From Candidatus Anaerobiospirillum pullistercoris (lineage in GTDB: Bacteria > Pseudomonadota > Gammaproteobacteria > Enterobacterales > Succinivibrionaceae), in assembly GCA_019114785.1 (NCBI GenBank), contig DXEV01000088.1, forward strand, positions 1 to 64,000: 64,000 nt of DNA, read 5' to 3'. This document shows, in pieces, positions 10,250 through 20,067 of the stretch. The notes below the pieces were generated by a model. The model ran no database searches and was not told the origin of the DNA. It worked only from the letters and a program-made list of their open reading frames with translations. The position numbers and the translations under genes were made by a program. Position 1 is the first letter of the stretch. Each line of letters starts with the position of its first letter.

Positions 10250-10813
10250 CTAGACAATGCCCAGATCGTGTTTGAGGTCTTTGACTGCCGCCTGTAGGGT
10301 AATAGACAGAGCCTTTAAGTAGTTAATACGGTCGTTAGAGGCAGTAGGGCCCTCGATGGTGATTGCATTTTTGAGTGAGGCTAAGTGTGCCAGTGAGCGT
10401 TTGTAGCAGAACTGCTTGGCACGCATGAGACGCTTTTCTCTCTTCTTTTTGGCGATACGGATACCTAAGAAGCCTAAGATGGCAATAGGAGCAGCCAACA
10501 CAAATAAACCAGTGGTGGCACCACCGCCGACTACGGCTCCAGCCGCACTTAAGGCACTAGCCACACCAGCAGCACTAACGCCCACAACGCTGCCACTTAA
10601 GTACAGGGCGGCAAAACTAATAGCACTACCAGAGCCAATACCAATAGCTGTAGCTAAGACCTCTGGCATCGAAGAGTCATTAATAGTACGCGACTTATTA
10701 CCAAGACCTTGATCTATCTCCGCAATCACGTGCTCTACGGTTTTGAGGGCATTGATGTTTTGGAAGATCATGTCCTTTTTGCGCATGAGATAGGTACTGT
10801 TTTTCATTAGCAA
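10250..10813 (-). CDS. Hypothetical Gly/Ala-rich membrane protein
   Basis: 187 aa ORF with a long hydrophobic core (ATAIGIGSGSAISFAALYLSGSVVGVSAAGVASALSAAGAVVGGGATTGLFVLAAPIAILGFLGIRIAKKKREKR). Confidence 0.65.
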   Translation of the reverse strand: MLMKNSTYLMRKKDMIFQNINALKTVEHVIAEIDQGLGNKSRTINDSSMPEVLATAIGIGSGSAISFAALYLSGSVVGVSAAGVASALSAAGAVVGGGATTGLFVLAAPIAILGFLGIRIAKKKREKRLMRAKQFCYKRSLAHLASLKNAITIEGPTASNDRINYLKALSITLQAAVKDLKHDLGIV

Positions 10814-11494
10814 TCGGCGCGAAGTCCCTCAAGGTCATTAGGGGTAAGGGGAAGCGCCGCCTCCATGTCTTGGTTTGAGTGAAATGTTTTTGCGTCTGTT
10901 ATTTAGACACAGCGGCACTAAGCGGCTTTTCTTAAGCCTGAACTTAGATTTTTGTGGCTTATCGGATGCTGTCACAGGGGCACTTCCGGCTCAAGTTTGA
11001 GCTGGAGCTTGTGAGCACCAGTTAAGGCCGTTTTGAGGCAGTTTTTTGCTCTGACATGCTTTAGACAGAGCGAGTTTTCTCGGATTATAGTGAGTCTTTA
11101 TGGGGCCTAACTTAGTCCAATCTGCTTTTTCCTTTGTCGCCGCTTACACTCAGGCGGAGTCTTATGGGTAGGTTAGGCAAGCGGTACAATGACATCGGTC
11201 TCGCGCTCCTTATTTTTAGCCTGTTTTTCTCCGTCTGGTGGAAGGGTAAAAAGGAAAGGTCCTAAAGCAGTCAAATCCTAGGATTTTTGGCCCGAAAAAT
11301 CCGATAGAATCGCACTTTTTCGTTGCCTCTTATTTTACCTTGTTAAGACCGTTTTCTCATACAGGGCGAGCAGGGTTTTTGCGGCAAAATTATCAGGTCT
11401 GCACTTAACGGTCATATTGATAGGGATAGGTGGCATAATAGGTTGCATAGAGAGATTGGTGACGAGTTATCGTTTTGCCCCAAGTCAAACGCTG

Positions 11495-11858
11495 TTGTTG
11501 CTCAAGCGGATGCTATCTTTAGTAAGGTTTGGAGGTCGAAAAAATGTCTGCCCATAAAAAGAAGAAAAAGCATGAAAAGAAGATGAAGAAGCTGATGCGG
11601 AAGTACTACGAGGAGAATCGCGATGGCTACTGGGAAGGTGTTCTCGCAAATTTCAAGGACGAGGCCAAGGCTGAGGGCATCGCTGAGGGTATAGCCATTG
11701 GTGAGGCCAAGGCTAAGGCTGAGGCCAAAGCTGAAGTGCGGAAGATTCTTTTGGCCGCCGCTCGTACACTTTTAGCAGAGGGCATGGATCGCCTCAAGGT
11801 TCAACATTACACGCAACTGACTGATGCGGAAATGGCCAGCATCTGTGAGGTAAATTAA
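11495..11858 (+). pseudogene. 3' remnant of an Rpn-family (PD-(D/E)XK nuclease/transposase) gene
   Basis: LMRKYYEENRDGYWEGVLANFKDEAKAEG...RLKVQHYTQLTDAEMASIC nearly matches the C-terminus of the 12818..13759 protein; the N-terminal nuclease domain is missing. Confidence 0.75.
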
Positions 11859-11984
11859 CTTGCTGCTTAAGGAGGCTATCATGATGGCAGCCCCTATATT
11901 TTTTCTGGCTCCTCTGTCCCTTCTATCCCCTCTATTCCCTTTGAGCTCCTTTGAGCTGGTGACAAGGAAGTCATCAGCATCAGT

Positions 11985-12165
11985 CTCTAAACCGCTGACA
12001 GTACACCCCGCATATGTCTGCATTTGCTCGTAGTTGACGTGCAGATCTACCAGCACCAGCCCCGCCTTCTCAAAAGCCTTAAAGTCCTCAAATATAGCCG
12101 CACGTGGAATGCGTGGCAGCTCCTTTTGCAAGTTATTGGCGTCAGCCTCACAGTAGTCCTTACTG
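11985..12165 (-). pseudogene. Fragment resembling the C-terminal region of a Type ISP restriction-modification enzyme (COG4889-like)
   Basis: Minus-strand DYCEADANNLQKELPRIPRAAIFEDFKAFEKAGLVLVDLHVNYEQMQTY resembles the 'LPRIPF..DF..F...G..LxxLHxNYE' motif of these enzymes; no complete gene around it. Confidence 0.5.
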
Positions 12166-12817
12166 TGAGGGCAAGTGAGACCTTTAGGACGCGAGGCTTG
12201 CACTGGCCGTTGGAGCATTATGTCGGTGGTAAGCAGTTCCGAACTTTTCACTAATCCTAGCGTCCTTAGGGGATTTCTTTTTGGGAGCAGGACTGGGGCC
12301 ATATCCGCTAAAAATATTTTTTAGCGCAGCTAAATGTAGGCGAGCATGAAAATAGCTCAAAAACGGCTTGTGTCGTACATTGCGCCCCTAAAACGACAAA
12401 AGTATCAGGGACAGGAAAAAGCGCTTCTTGAGCGGCTCAAGCTAAGGCCAGCATGCTAGAGAATGCCGTAAATAAGCCAAAATGCTTTTGGTTAGAGAGG
12501 CTCGCAATGTCTGCTGTGGGTGAAACTGCACTCAGTTTTGTCTATAGCAAAATCGGGTATAGACTGAAACAAAACGGTCTGAGCGTGACGACTGTAACTT
12601 GAGATGGTTGTCAGCGGCTCAAACTTTTTCTGGGGTGAAGAGCAGGGCCATCATGCTCATCACTATCAACGTACCTTCGCTGGTATAGGTGTCCATGGTT
12701 GTGGTGCTCCTGTTACGACCAAGGTGTGACGCTGTGCTAAGAGCGTTTTTACCGCCCTAAAAGCGCATAAAAATCACGTTTTGGCCTTCTTTATGTTAAA
12801 ATATAAGGAGAAAGTCA

Positions 12818-13759
12818 ATGCGTAAGCGTATTGATCCCAATAGGAAAATCACCCAAGTTGCAGATCCCGAGTTTTACCGTCTAAGTGATCCTTTCTTCAA
12901 GTATCTGCTGGCAAAGGAAGAGCACGCAGATTTGTGTAATGACTTCACTAAGGCAGTTGTTGATCACATCCCGCTAGCTTTTCGTTCTAGAGAGGCTCGT
13001 GATTTTTCGTCCATAAGCTACAAAAATGTGGAGTTATATCGAGATAATGCTAACGAGAAGGCTGGCTTTCTCGATGTGGCTGTTATCACTGATACCGGTG
13101 TCACCTTTGATATCGAGGTGCAGACTTACAAGGACAAAGACTTACTCGCTCGAGAGTTTTTGTATTTCTCTAGACTGTATGGTATGCAGTATGGTAAGGG
13201 CGTGAGTTATGGCGAGCTTAAGGCAGTAGAGATTATTAACGTGCTCGACTGCAATTTTTCCCAAGAAGAGACACCATATCACACCCACAGCGAAGTGTGG
13301 TATCCTGCAACAAATAAGGTTCTTACTGGTCTGCAAATTTTGCACTTCATTGAGATCCCAAAGTTTGAGCGCATGCAGGAGCAAAAGAAGCAGCAAGGGG
13401 TGGCAATGAGCCGTCTTGATCGGTGGCTGCAGTATCTGACTTGTTCAGATCCTCAGGAAGTGCTGGCTTTTGCTAAATCAGATGCAATCTTTGGCAAGGT
13501 TTTGGAGGCCGAAAAGATGTACATTGATGACAAGGAGCTGATGCGTAAGTATTACGAGGATAATCGCGATGGCTACTGGGAGGGCGTTATCGCAAATGCC
13601 AAGGACGAGGCCAAGGCTGAAGGCAAGGCTGAGGGCAAGGCCGAAGAGCGGAAGAATCTTTTGGCAACTGCTCGCGCAATGCTCAACGATGGCATGGATC
13701 GTCTCAAGGTTCAACATTACACGCAACTGACTGATGCGGAAATGGCTAGCATCTGCTAG
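12818..13759 (+). CDS. Rpn family recombination-promoting nuclease/putative transposase
   Basis: 313 aa; LSDPFFKYLLAKEEHADLCNDFTKAVV and DVAVITDTGVTFDIEVQTYKDKDLLAREFLYFSRLY (PD-(D/E)XK core); KAEGKAEG tail. Confidence 0.88.
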   Translation: MRKRIDPNRKITQVADPEFYRLSDPFFKYLLAKEEHADLCNDFTKAVVDHIPLAFRSREARDFSSISYKNVELYRDNANEKAGFLDVAVITDTGVTFDIEVQTYKDKDLLAREFLYFSRLYGMQYGKGVSYGELKAVEIINVLDCNFSQEETPYHTHSEVWYPATNKVLTGLQILHFIEIPKFERMQEQKKQQGVAMSRLDRWLQYLTCSDPQEVLAFAKSDAIFGKVLEAEKMYIDDKELMRKYYEDNRDGYWEGVIANAKDEAKAEGKAEGKAEERKNLLATARAMLNDGMDRLKVQHYTQLTDAEMASIC

Positions 13760-13879
13760 TTCAATTAACTTGCTTCTTAAGGGGGCTATCGTCACGGGCA
13801 TCATGACAGCCCCCTATATTTTTTCTGGCTCCTCTGTCCCTTCTGTCTCTTCTATTCCCTCTATTCCCTTTGAGCGGCT

Positions 13880-14330
13880 ACTGATCCAGCTTATGGATAA
13901 GCAGTGCAGGTAGCGAGGCCATGATCTTGTTGGCCTCAAAGCTCACCATGATCCCCACCGAAAAATCAGGTGTAGTCTGTACTGCGAAGCTCACATCTCT
14001 TCGGCTATGTGATTGCAGGAGTTGACGATCTGCAAGGCCTTATCGATGCTCACACCGCAGCGCTCCACACCCCTGTCTAAAGCTGATTTCTTATTGACCA
14101 CACAGTCCTGTACTTCCAGGGGAATGCCGCCAAGGGTGATCTGGTCGTTAGGGACGATCTTGCCATACTAGAGCTTAGTGACAAGCAAGTATGCAGCATT
14201 TGCCTATAAATGCCTCTAAACCGCTGATAGTACACCCCACATATGGCTACACTTACTCGTAATTGATGTACAGCGATTCTCAGTATCAGCCCAGCATTTT
14301 CACATGCCTTAAGATCCTCAAACATGGCCG
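13880..14330 (-). pseudogene. Second decayed fragment resembling a Type ISP restriction-modification enzyme C-terminus
   Basis: Minus-strand MFEDLKACENAGLIL, then KIVPNDQITLGGIPLEVQDCVVNKKSALDRGVERCGVSIDKALQIVNSCNH, interrupted by frame changes and stops; parallels 11985..12165. Confidence 0.55.
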
Positions 14331-14521
14331 TTAATGACCAATTGCGCGTATTCATGGCTGGTAGAGGCGTCGATCAAAGCAATACTAATTCCTCAAAGAT
14401 ATCAGCTTGGCAGGAGGCTTGAGCCTTGGTTTTGTGTTAGTTTGCTTTGCTTTTTGAGGGTGAAGTTAGAGCTAGCAGGGTATGGATAGGGTAGGAGAGT
14501 GGTTGAGGCTTGGCTAACAAC

Positions 14522-14553
14522 AAAAAGGCCCAGAGGTGAGCTCTGAGCCTTGC
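14522..14553 (-). terminator. Rho-independent terminator downstream of nagA
   Basis: On the minus strand AAGGCTCAGAGctcacCTCTGGGCCTTTTTG. Confidence 0.7.
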
Positions 14554-14763
14554 TTTTCTGTGTATTAAAGTGGAGGATTGCTCCTCCAAGCACACGATCT
14601 TAGAGCAAGGACAGACTGGGCGCAAATCCCAAAGCACCAAGATAGTCTTGGTGAGCAGCTAATAGCAGATGTGCCTTAGCTTTGCAGCTATGAGCCTTGC
14701 TCAGAATTTAGGGCTAAATAGGCCTTAGGAAAGGCTTTAAGGTCTTGAGGCCGTGGGATGGCT

Positions 14764-15936
14764 TTAGAAGTTCTTTACGAGCCACTTGCCACGTAAGAGA
14801 ATGCCCTTGATGTTGAACTCGCGATCCATCACGATTAACGAGGCCTTCTTGTTTGGCTCAATGGTGCCATAGTCCTCTAAGACCTTAATGGAGCGAGCTG
14901 GGTTGTAGGTTGCGCAGCGAATCACGGTCTCAATTGGTAGACCCATTTGCAGGCAAGCGGTCTTCATGCAATCAAAGAGGTTGGTTGCAGATCCGGCAAT
15001 GGTACCTGAGGCTAAGGTTGCAAGGCGACCCTTTACATGTACTGGTTGGCCACCTAATTCGTACTCACCGTCGTCTAAGCCTACAGCCATCATAGAGTCA
15101 GAGATCAGGATCATGCGCTCTGGGCCAAAGAGACGGAAGGCAGCACGGACTGCACCTGGTTGGATGTGGACACCGTCGCAGATAATCTCAGCTTCGCACC
15201 ATGCGGCATCAGAGCCAGCGGCAATAGGGCCTGGGTCGCGGTGAGCAAGGCCTGGCATAGCGTTATACAAGTGGGTAAGGTGGGTAGCACCAGCGGCGAT
15301 AGCTTTAGTAGCAATATCGTAGGATGCGCAGGTGTGAGCGATCGAGGATAAGACCTCATCCTTTAAAGCGGCGATTGTCTCTAAGGCATTTGGCTCTTCA
15401 GGGGCAATAGCCATCAGCTTGATCTTATTGCCTGAGGCCTTTTGGCAGCGACGGAAGAAGTCCACATCAGGAGCGTGCACAAACTTTGGATTTTGCGCAC
15501 CAACCTTCTTTGGTGACACAAATGGGCCTTCCATGTTGATGCCGACAAGCTCAGCGCCGTCGTCCTTGTTCTGGTAGTCACGGGCATTAGCGCAAGCCTT
15601 AGTGATATCTTCCTCGCTCATGGTCATGGTAGCAGGGCAGATAGCAAGAATACCGGACTTAGCTTGGTACTTAGCAATGGCATCTAAGGCTTCTTCGGTG
15701 CCTTCCATAAAGTCGTGGCCTACTGAGCCGTGGAAGTGCAGATCCACAAGGCCTGGGATCACCAGTAAGCCATGAGCATCAATGGTTTCCTCGCCTAAAG
15801 CGGTGGCTGGATCTTCGGTGGCGTCGGCATTGGTGACGACCGCAGCGATCCGATCATCTTTGACACAAATGTGACTATTAGGGGCAAAGCGAAAGTCTTT
15901 GGTATAAAGGGTAGCGTTAGTCAGAAGCATAGACAA
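14764..15936 (-). CDS. nagA: N-acetylglucosamine-6-phosphate deacetylase
   Basis: 390 aa; VIPGLVDLHFHGSVGHDFMEG, GINMEGPFVSPKKVGAQNP, THLYNAMPGLAHRDPGP, LISDSMMAVGL motifs. Start may be TTG at 15936 or ATG at 15930. Confidence 0.96.
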   Translation of the reverse strand: MSMLLTNATLYTKDFRFAPNSHICVKDDRIAAVVTNADATEDPATALGEETIDAHGLLVIPGLVDLHFHGSVGHDFMEGTEEALDAIAKYQAKSGILAICPATMTMSEEDITKACANARDYQNKDDGAELVGINMEGPFVSPKKVGAQNPKFVHAPDVDFFRRCQKASGNKIKLMAIAPEEPNALETIAALKDEVLSSIAHTCASYDIATKAIAAGATHLTHLYNAMPGLAHRDPGPIAAGSDAAWCEAEIICDGVHIQPGAVRAAFRLFGPERMILISDSMMAVGLDDGEYELGGQPVHVKGRLATLASGTIAGSATNLFDCMKTACLQMGLPIETVIRCATYNPARSIKVLEDYGTIEPNKKASLIVMDREFNIKGILLRGKWLVKNF

Positions 15937-16169
15937 ATCCCTGCAAATGACGAAAAAGACGGATAGATAGCCTCATCATGATCAGTTGCGAGCTCAAATC
16001 ATATGAGGGCTTTTGCTGGTTGAGAAATCGGTTGTTGTCAGGCTCTCAGCACATATAGCGGAGAGCCTTGCGTCTTGTGGCCGCGCTGAAGAGCGCTGAC
16101 CGCTCCCAGAGGGAGCTTGATAGTGCCCTGAGGCGCTTGATAGCGCCTCGTTGGTCTGTGTGGGCTGCC

Positions 16170-16802
16170 TTATTCGGCGTCTTGGGCACAGGCCAAGGTA
16201 AAGTATTGTGGCAAATGGAAGTTTGGCTTTTCTTCGTTGATTGGATTGAGTGCCACGTAGTGCTCATGCTCTGCTGTTTCTGAGATCTTATAGAGATTTA
16301 AGGCAAAAACATGCTCAAAACCAGCATAACCACAGAGCTCGTTAATTAGCTCACGTGGCACGCATAAGCTTATTTGCCAGCACTTTTGCTCTGGTTGGCG
16401 CTGCGCTTTGATCCCTAAAGATGCGATCTGCTCAGGGGTAAAAGCAGTGCGGTTCTTGCGGCTATGGCCATGCTTGGCATAGCAGATCCCAGCGGCATTG
16501 ATCTCGATATTGAGATAGAGGCATTGCTCCAGCATTGGTTTAAAGTCAGCTGTAGCCTTCTCTTTAGTGTCAGCAAAGGCTAAAAAGAGCTCGACTGCGC
16601 TGTCTTGGCAAACCATGAGCATAGGCTCTTGCTGCACTGTAGCCGTGATCAGCGGATCGGACTCGTGCACAGTGAAACTCACTTCGAGGCCTTTATCACT
16701 GAAGCCTAAAGTAGCCTCAACTTGAGGTTGCTCAACACAGCGCCACAGATAGTGGTTTAACTGTACTTGTAGTGGATGTTGTTGTGACGGAATACGGAGC
16801 AT
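16170..16802 (-). CDS. Carbohydrate-binding family 9-like protein
   Basis: 210 aa; general CBM9-like layout (DSAVELFLAF...YLNIEINAAG...WQISLCVPRELI), placed between nagA and the GlcNAc PTS gene. Confidence 0.6.
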   Translation of the reverse strand: MLRIPSQQHPLQVQLNHYLWRCVEQPQVEATLGFSDKGLEVSFTVHESDPLITATVQQEPMLMVCQDSAVELFLAFADTKEKATADFKPMLEQCLYLNIEINAAGICYAKHGHSRKNRTAFTPEQIASLGIKAQRQPEQKCWQISLCVPRELINELCGYAGFEHVFALNLYKISETAEHEHYVALNPINEEKPNFHLPQYFTLACAQDAE

Positions 16803-17117
16803 AAGAAATCCTCACGGCCAAGCAGCTGGAGCGATAACAAAGCCAGCTCTCTGGTAGATAGTATAGGCCGATTTAGGCTAGTGATTGAAATTTTTTCTAT
16901 AAAATGTGAGTTAGTTGGAAAATTTTTTCAAAAGCTGTAAACATGCGCTTTTGCGGTCTATTTTGCTCTGAAAAACGGTGTCGTTTTGGCGCTGGGTTGC
17001 TGCCAGCAATCAGGCGTGTAGTGTCCGCTGCTTTTTGGCCTTTAGGGATCCTTGTTTGCTGTGGAGGCTTTCTTTGAGCGGTGAATTGGTGCTGGACCTG
17101 CGCAGTTTATTTGCCCT

Positions 17118-17149
17118 AGAAAAAGCAACGGCACCATAAAGGTGCCGTT
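17118..17149 (-). terminator. Rho-independent terminator downstream of the PTS EIICB gene
   Basis: AACGGCACC ataaa GGTGCCGTT hairpin followed by GCTTTTTC on the minus strand; a second GACGGCC-ttgc-GGCCGTC hairpin at 17155..17172. Confidence 0.8.
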
Positions 17150-17203
17150 AGATAGACGGCCTTGCGGCCGTCTTAATTAGGTTGGTTGGATATGGTTTGG
17201 TCT

Positions 17204-18673
17204 TTAGAGCATCTTCTTGAGCTCATCAACCACGAATTGAACTTGTGGGCCGACAATCACTTGCACTGAGTTCTTGCCAGGACGTAACACGCCACGAGCA
17301 CCAGCGGACTTAATGATATCGTCCTTCACAACGGAGATATCTTTAACTTCCACTCTGATACGGGTAATGCAGTTGTCGCAGACGGTGATGTTGTCTTTGC
17401 CACCTAAGCCTTCTAAGACCTTAGTAGCATAGGCCACGAATTTATCGCTGCCCTTTAACTCTTCCTTGGTTGCAGGTGCAGCTTCTTCCTCATCTTCACG
17501 GCCTGGGGTCTTTAAGTCAAACTTAGTGATCACGACACGGAAGACGATGTAGTAGACCACGGCTGCACCTAAGCCGACTACGATAGCCATCCATGGGTTT
17601 TGAGCTAATGGGGTTTGCGAAGAGAAGAATAAGTCAAGGAAACCAGCCGAGAACGAGAAGCCTGCACGGATTGGTAACATCACAGTGATAGCAGCGGTGA
17701 TACCACCTAACAGGGCATATAAGATGTACAGGCCTGGAGCCAAGAACATGAATGCGAACTCTAATGGCTCGGTCACACCAGTGAAGAAGGAGCAGAATGC
17801 GGCGGATGCTAATAAGCCCATCACAGCCTTCTTACGACCTGGCTTAGCGCAGTGGTACATGGCCAGAGCAGCAGCTGGCAGACCAAACATCATGACTGGG
17901 AAGAAGCCGGTCATGTACATACCGGTGACACCGTACTCACCAGTGCCAGACCAGAACTTGGTTAAGTCAGAAATACCGGCCACATCGAACCAGAACACTG
18001 CATTCAGTGCGTGGTGCATGCCGATTGGAATTAACAGACGGTTTAAGAAGGTGTAGATACCGGCACCAACTGCACCTAAGGAAATGATGGACTCGCCTAA
18101 CAGGACTAAGCCGTTGTAAACCAGAGGCCAGACAAAGAAGAGAATTGCGGCAAAGACAATAGAAACTACTGCGGTAACAATAGCGACCGAGCGCTTGCCG
18201 GAGAAGAAGGCTAAGAAGTCTGGGAGCTTGGTAGTGCAGAAACGGTTATAGCAGGTGGCACCAATAATACCGCAGAGAATACCAATGAATTGGTTGTTCA
18301 CCTTGGTAAAGGCAGGATCCACATCACCACCAGTTAACACGCCCACAAAGCTAGGGCCTAAGAGGGTTTGTACTACGAACCAAGCCACGATACCGGCTAA
18401 GGCTGGAGTACCATCGAGCTCTTTGGCCATGCCCACGGCTACACCGATAGCGAACAACACGGACATGTTGTTAATGATGGCACCACCGGCTTGCACGAAG
18501 AACGTTCCTAAGATCACAGCGATGGTTTGTTCCACATCGCCACCTTGCATGGTGTTTGGTGCTAATAAATAGCCCAAGCCCATGAGAATGCCTGCTACTG
18601 GCAAGCAAGCGACAGGAAGCATCAGAGACTTACCTAGTCGCTGCAGATATTTCATCATAGATGAACACCCCAA
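17204..18673 (-). CDS. nagE: PTS transporter subunit EIICB, N-acetylglucosamine-type
   Basis: 489 aa; SLMLPVACLPVAGILMGLGYLL, GVTEPLEFAFMFLAPGLYILYALL, IIB motif ITVCDNCITRIRVEVKD; adjacent to nagA. Confidence 0.85.
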   Translation of the reverse strand: MGCSSMMKYLQRLGKSLMLPVACLPVAGILMGLGYLLAPNTMQGGDVEQTIAVILGTFFVQAGGAIINNMSVLFAIGVAVGMAKELDGTPALAGIVAWFVVQTLLGPSFVGVLTGGDVDPAFTKVNNQFIGILCGIIGATCYNRFCTTKLPDFLAFFSGKRSVAIVTAVVSIVFAAILFFVWPLVYNGLVLLGESIISLGAVGAGIYTFLNRLLIPIGMHHALNAVFWFDVAGISDLTKFWSGTGEYGVTGMYMTGFFPVMMFGLPAAALAMYHCAKPGRKKAVMGLLASAAFCSFFTGVTEPLEFAFMFLAPGLYILYALLGGITAAITVMLPIRAGFSFSAGFLDLFFSSQTPLAQNPWMAIVVGLGAAVVYYIVFRVVITKFDLKTPGREDEEEAAPATKEELKGSDKFVAYATKVLEGLGGKDNITVCDNCITRIRVEVKDISVVKDDIIKSAGARGVLRPGKNSVQVIVGPQVQFVVDELKKML

Positions 18674-19456
18674 ACAGAAAACGCAATCCCTAAAATATTA
18701 AGCTCAGCCTTGTCCCAAAAATGCGAAAACAAGGTAGAGCCACAGCCTAGATCGGCAGTAAAGTCTCCTTTCTAGGTTGGAAGTAAGATCTTCAGGCTTA
18801 TATCTGGAGATATAGGTCACAGGAGGTCGCTACTTCTACTCCTAAAGCCTTAAGCCTTAGCACTTAGCTAAGCAACTGCGCTGAGCGCTTAGGATTAAGG
18901 GTGAGCATGGTCAGCCAACCACTGACGTTATAGTCTTCACAGCGCCGTATGGTGCAGGCGCAGTTTGGCTATAGCCTCACGTGGAGAATTATCTAAAAGA
19001 GCCTTTTAGAGATCAAAACCATAAAACCTAAAGTGTGCACTTGTGCACATTCATGGAGATATTTTTCATAGAAGTCGGGGCTTAGTCACATTTTGAGCAA
19101 AAAGGCTTGCTATTTATGAAAAATGTAAACGTTTAATGTGGCGTATGGATGGGAAGGAAGGGAGAAGAGGGATGGGACAAATAATGCGTGAAATAAATTT
19201 TCACGAGGGACAAAAAAGCCTACGCATGCTGCGTGCGAGACGCGTGCCTTTTATGCGATTGCACGGAAAGTTTAGGTGTCGTTAGGGTGCAGGCAACGCT
19301 GATGGCTCTGCCAAGGCAGGGCTCTGCCAAGGCAGAGCCCTAACGGTCTCTCAGGCCCAAGACTCTTTTAATGCTGCTTTAGCACAGCGTGAGCTCTTGG
19401 GCCATAGTACCGAAAGTTAGCCATACAGGCAGCAGTTGCGCTATCTGTGTCCTGCT

Positions 19457-19792
19457 TTAGAGGTTAGCCTGTAAGAATTGCTTGGCAGCCTCGGCAGCTT
19501 CGACCTCATCTGGGCCGTCAAACTGTAAGACCATTTCCTCGCCTTGTTGGATGGCCAGCTTCATGACGAGTAAAAGACGCTTGCCGTCAATTAATTGGTC
19601 AGCTTTGCCCATCTTGCAAGAGCTCTTATAGCCAGAGATCAGCTTGACTAATTGGCCAGCTGGACGAGCGTGGATACCGCGTGGATCAGTGATTTTGTAA
19701 GTAATAGTTTGCATAGAAAAGTGCATAGGTCGTGACTTTCTCTGGTTGTCTTGGGCTTTTTGGGCTCCTGCAGCTGTTAAAGCTGAGGGCAC
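19457..19792 (-). CDS. ptsH: Phosphocarrier protein HPr
   Basis: DPRGIHARPAGQLVKLISGY active-site His motif; IQQGEEMVLQFDGPDEVEAAEAAKQFL. Confidence 0.93.
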   Translation of the reverse strand: MPSALTAAGAQKAQDNQRKSRPMHFSMQTITYKITDPRGIHARPAGQLVKLISGYKSSCKMGKADQLIDGKRLLLVMKLAIQQGEEMVLQFDGPDEVEAAEAAKQFLQANL

Positions 19793-20067
19793 ATAAAACC
19801 TAAGCTCAGAACCAAAGATCGTCCGGCCATCCTCCCAAATAACAACAATATAAGCAGTGGAGAGCGCTGGCCTATACCTTAAGCCTTTTGCGGGCCATAA
19901 GGGATAGAGGCTTCATCGTGGCCACTGCTGCATCTTTGGAGATAGTTTGTCAGCTGCAACTGGACTAGGGCTATCCCCAAAGAGAGAACGTAAAGCTAAA
20001 TTTATGCTGAGGCTGTATAGGGCCTAAGCGCTACTCTGTAACGTTGGGCCTAGCAGCTGCTGAGGTC

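Noticed and set aside
11772-12302. Intact 176-aa minus-strand ORF
   Set aside because: Spans the antisense of the Rpn remnant and only its middle resembles an R-M enzyme C-terminus; better treated as pseudogene remnant
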